Positions 5,662-7,473 of a DNA stretch of 7,473 nucleotides are shown here, one piece after another (positions within the stretch are counted from its first letter, which is position 1; each line of letters opens with the position of its first letter). The position numbers were made by a program, and so were the translations under genes. Under the pieces are notes generated by a model. That model worked only from the letters and a program-made list of their open reading frames with translations, was not told the DNA's origin and searched no databases. The stretch is from Syntrophobacter sp. SbD2 (GTDB taxonomy: Bacteria; Desulfobacterota; Syntrophobacteria; Syntrophobacterales; Syntrophobacteraceae): NCBI GenBank assembly GCA_900290385.1, contig OMSV01000146.1, forward strand, positions 3,281 through 10,753, written 5' to 3'.

Positions 5662-6932
5662 CAAACCGCCCGGCTGATCTTCACCGCGCAAAGCTTTCCG
5701 CACATGCTGCAGCCCTCGCGGTCCTCGGTTACCTGGAGGCGCGCTTTTACGAGTTCCGGGTCGATGGCTTCACGGGCCATTGCGTCCCAATCCAGGTTGC
5801 TCCGGGCGATCGACATGCGCCTGTCGGCCTCGACGGCCCCCGGAAGTCCTTTGGCGATATCCGCTATATGGCCGGCGATCCGGGCGGCCATAACCCCCTG
5901 GTACACGTCATCGGCGTTGGGAAGTCCAAGGTGTTCGGCAGGGGTCACATAGCAGAGATAATCCGCTCCGGCAGCCCCGGCAATCGCGCCTCCTATGGCG
6001 GCGGTAATGTGGTCGTAGCCTGCCGCAATGTCGGTCGGAAGCGGCCCGAGAATATAAAAGGGAGCGCCGTCGCACAACCTCTTCTGGAGCATGACGTTGG
6101 CGGTAATCTGGTTAAGGGGCACGTGCCCCGGCCCTTCGATCATCACCTGCACGTTTCTTTTGCGCGCCCTTCTTGCCAGCTCTCCAAGGGTCATCAGCTC
6201 TTCCAACTGAGGCCCGTCCGTAGCGTCCAGGATCGCGCCGGGCCGAAATCCGTCCCCGAGGCTAAGAGTAACGTCATACTTGTATGCAATGCTCAGCAGG
6301 TCGTCATAGTACTCATAGAGCGGGTTTTGTTTCCCGTTTTTGCGCATCCAGGCCATGTGAATGGAGCCACCCCGGCTCACGCAGGGCATGATGCGCTCGT
6401 AGGTTTCGAGTTTTTTTACGGAATCCAGTGTCACCCCGCAATGCACCGTGATGTAGTCAAGGCCCTGGGCGCACTGCCGCTCGATGCTTCTCAGAAGTTC
6501 GTCCGCATCCATTGTATCGAGCGCCTGATGCCGTTGAACCATCTCTGTAGCCACCCCATAAATCGGCACCGCTCCAACGATGACCGGCGAGTTCTTCAGG
6601 AAAAAACTCCTGAAGGCCTCCAGGTCCTTGCCGGTGGAAAGGTCCATTATGGAATCGGTCCCGGCCCGCAGGGCCGCCTCGAGCTTTTCCTTCTCAAAAT
6701 CCATGGAACAGCGCTCGCCGCTGGTCCCAAGGTTGGCGTTGACTTTAGTCTTGAGGTTTTTACCGATTGCCCTTAGCTCGGGAAACGAATGATTTATATT
6801 CCTGGGCAGAACAGCCAGTCCTTCGGCAATCAGTTCCCGCAGTTGCTCTGCGGAGACCGGCTCGTTTTCGGCGGCTTTTTTCATTTCTTCTGTGATTATG
6901 CCTGCTCTGGCAGCTTCGAGCTGCGTCGCCAT
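5661..6932 (-). CDS. thiC: Phosphomethylpyrimidine (HMP-P) synthase ThiC, short form; BzaF/HbiS paralogue not excluded
   Basis: ThiC is a radical-SAM enzyme that rearranges aminoimidazole ribotide into HMP phosphate for thiamin synthesis in the cytoplasm. The 423-residue product shows the family core throughout: GIITEEMKKAA at about 11-21, RNINH, TKVNANLGTS, MDLSTG, NSPVIVGAVPIY, DYITVHCGVTL, SRGGSIHMAW, NPLYEYYDDLL, DVTLSLGDGFRPG, EGPGHVPLNQI, LGPLPTDIAAGYDHITAAIGGA and CYVTPAEHLGLP. The [4Fe-4S] cluster cysteines close the protein at C408, C411 and C415 (CSMCGKLC), a CX2CX3C spacing one residue shorter than the E. coli-type CX2CX4C. It lacks the long N-terminal domain of E. coli and plant ThiC. 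The annotated frame permits a GTG at 6935, but the ATG at 6932 is better spaced from the ribosome binding site. The paralogue that makes 5-hydroxybenzimidazole for cobamides (BzaF/HbiS) is very similar and no cobamide genes are visible here, so thiC is preferred. No TPP riboswitch is seen upstream. Confidence 0.9.
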   Translation of the reverse strand: MATQLEAARAGIITEEMKKAAENEPVSAEQLRELIAEGLAVLPRNINHSFPELRAIGKNLKTKVNANLGTSGERCSMDFEKEKLEAALRAGTDSIMDLSTGKDLEAFRSFFLKNSPVIVGAVPIYGVATEMVQRHQALDTMDADELLRSIERQCAQGLDYITVHCGVTLDSVKKLETYERIMPCVSRGGSIHMAWMRKNGKQNPLYEYYDDLLSIAYKYDVTLSLGDGFRPGAILDATDGPQLEELMTLGELARRARKRNVQVMIEGPGHVPLNQITANVMLQKRLCDGAPFYILGPLPTDIAAGYDHITAAIGGAIAGAAGADYLCYVTPAEHLGLPNADDVYQGVMAARIAGHIADIAKGLPGAVEADRRMSIARSNLDWDAMAREAIDPELVKARLQVTEDREGCSMCGKLCAVKISRAV

Positions 6933-6938
6933 CACGTT

Positions 6939-6944
6939 CTCCTC
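6939..6944 (-). promoter_or_regulatory. Ribosome binding site deciding the thiC start
   Basis: The minus strand reads GAGGAG then AACGTG before the ATG at 6932, giving a spacing of six bases. The in-frame GTG at 6935 would be only three bases away, so ATG is favoured. Confidence 0.75.
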
Positions 6945-6977
6945 GTAGTAAGGTGCGATATCCTGAAAATGAACTAG

Positions 6978-7136
6978 TGCAGCGTCAACTAAGTTCCTAT
7001 AGGTAAGGTCCTATAATCCGTCATTCCGGCGAAGGCCGGAATCCAGAGTCTCTTCAGTTGGTTAAAAGCACTGGACCCCGGCTTTTCGCCGGGGTGACGA
7101 TTCCTTGCAACATGTCATAACTTAGTTGACAATGTA
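6978..7136. mobile_element. MITE-like element, copy A (non-autonomous, 159 bp)
   Basis: The left end TGCAGCGTCAACTAAGTT and the right end (7119-7136) are inverted repeats of 18 bp with three mismatches. CTAG lies on both sides (6974-6977 and 7137-7140), as a 4-bp target duplication would. Inside are three hairpins: TATAGGT/near-ACCTATA around 6998-7015 (one mismatch), ATTCCGGC-GAAG-GCCGGAAT at 7023-7042, and ACCCCGGC-TTTTC-GCCGGGGT at 7075-7095. The last two, with the phrases CGTCATTCC and GGGGTGACG, are typical of widespread bacterial dRS3-like intergenic repeats. There is no open frame, so any mobility would need a transposase in trans. The transposase family is not recognised. Confidence 0.75.
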
Positions 7137-7140
7137 CTAG

Positions 7141-7299
7141 TGCAGCGTCAACTAAGTTCCTATAGGTAAGGACCTATAATCCGTCATTCCGGCGAAGGCC
7201 GGAATCCAGAGTCTTTTCAGTTGGTTAAAAGCACTGGACCCCGGCTTTTCGCCGGGGTGACGATTCCTTGCAACATGTCATAACTTAGTTGACGCTGCA
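7141..7299. mobile_element. MITE-like element, copy B (non-autonomous, 159 bp)
   Basis: This is a second copy 163 bases downstream of copy A, differing at about five positions, three of them in the right terminal repeat. Its 18-bp terminal inverted repeats (7141-7158 and 7282-7299) are perfect. The flanks are CTAG (7137-7140) and TTAG (7300-7303). All three internal stems are perfect here: TATAGGT/ACCTATA at 7161-7178, ATTCCGGC/GCCGGAAT at 7186-7205, and ACCCCGGC/GCCGGGGT at 7238-7258. The intact ends suggest that copy B is closer to the mobile form. Confidence 0.78.
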
Positions 7300-7304
7300 T
7301 TAGT

Positions 7305-7473
7305 GTCCATCCGGAAACTCCGGGACAAATTCCACGCCCCGCGAGGTTTCTGTTCGAAAAGGAGGCTTAATTTGGTCATTCCGCTCACCGCCTTTAGGCG
7401 GAAGATTTTCGTCATGGCAAGGAAATCGAGGGGTTGCGCGGAGGCGTACATGGGTACGCCGCACAAGCAAGCC
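7305..7473. other. Non-coding palindromic tail, probable fragment of another intergenic repeat
   Basis: No gene is supported here. Two small hairpins are visible: CCGCC-TTTA-GGCGG at 7388-7401, which can also pair as TTCCGC/GCGGAA, and GGCGTAC-ATGG-GTACGCC at 7443-7460. The phrase TTTGGTCATTCCGCTCACC echoes the CGTCATTCC phrase of the MITE-like elements, suggesting a related dispersed repeat that continues past the window edge. A 62-codon minus-strand open frame crosses the region into the MITE end but shows no sign of being a gene. Confidence 0.5.

Noticed and set aside
5562..6776. 404-codon plus-strand open frame opposite thiC
   Set aside because: It is a shadow of thiC: the opposite strand carries the full set of ThiC motifs, and this frame begins in the heptanucleotide array with a repetitive LLAPRSPLPAP peptide.
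7278..7466. 62-codon minus-strand open frame
   Set aside because: It ends within the terminal repeat of the MITE-like element and crosses palindromic repeat DNA; there is no ribosome binding site or domain.
6936..7473. TPP or cobalamin riboswitch upstream of thiC
   Set aside because: Neither conserved core could be found by eye; the hairpins present belong to the repeated MITE-like units.

Overview
The window is a moderately GC-rich bacterial chromosome segment with no rRNA, tRNA or phage genes visible. Gene content (a bifunctional NAD(P)HX repair enzyme followed by tsaE, a DoxX-like membrane protein, a short-form thiC) and the many short intergenic repeat families suggest an anaerobic deltaproteobacterial lineage (Desulfobacterota, Syntrophobacter-like). 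That placement is an inference from style and gene order, not a demonstrated match.

Layout. Positions 2-1970 (+) carry the 3' part of nnr (NAD(P)HX epimerase/dehydratase) and tsaE (tRNA t6A synthesis ATPase), one base apart and probably co-transcribed. Positions 2116-2370 (+) encode a small exported protein of unknown function with a strong ribosome binding site. It converges on a two-gene minus-strand unit: a DoxX/DoxD-like four-helix membrane protein (2755-3372) followed by a DUF4389-type membrane protein (2397-2705). A perfect 7-7-7 inverted repeat lies just upstream of the DoxX-like start.

Positions 3388-3793 hold no gene but several short tandem repeats (8 bp x3, 9 bp x3, 16 bp x3). Positions 3794-5498 (-) hold the most unusual gene: a divergent DprA/SMF-like Rossmann domain fused to a C-terminal domain with features reminiscent of ADP-ribosyltransferase-like or AbiGi/DarT-like proteins. 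An exact 58-bp tandem duplication (3994-4110) shifts the frame, so the protein stops at 491 residues and its last 66 residues, including an EREWRLRG motif, are left in another frame. Removing one copy restores a reading frame of about 548 residues.

Positions 5548-5661 are a degenerate heptanucleotide array that touches the stop codon of thiC (5661-6932, -), a radical-SAM HMP-phosphate synthase of the short type. No TPP riboswitch is visible upstream of it. Instead there are two nearly identical 159-bp MITE-like elements in tandem (6978-7136 and 7141-7299), with 18-bp terminal inverted repeats and CTAG-like flanks. The last 170 bases hold further palindromic, apparently non-coding sequence.

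The nnr-tsaE pair and thiC are housekeeping functions (cofactor repair, tRNA modification, thiamin synthesis). The DprA-like fusion gene and the surrounding repeats look like the accessory, rapidly changing part of the window.
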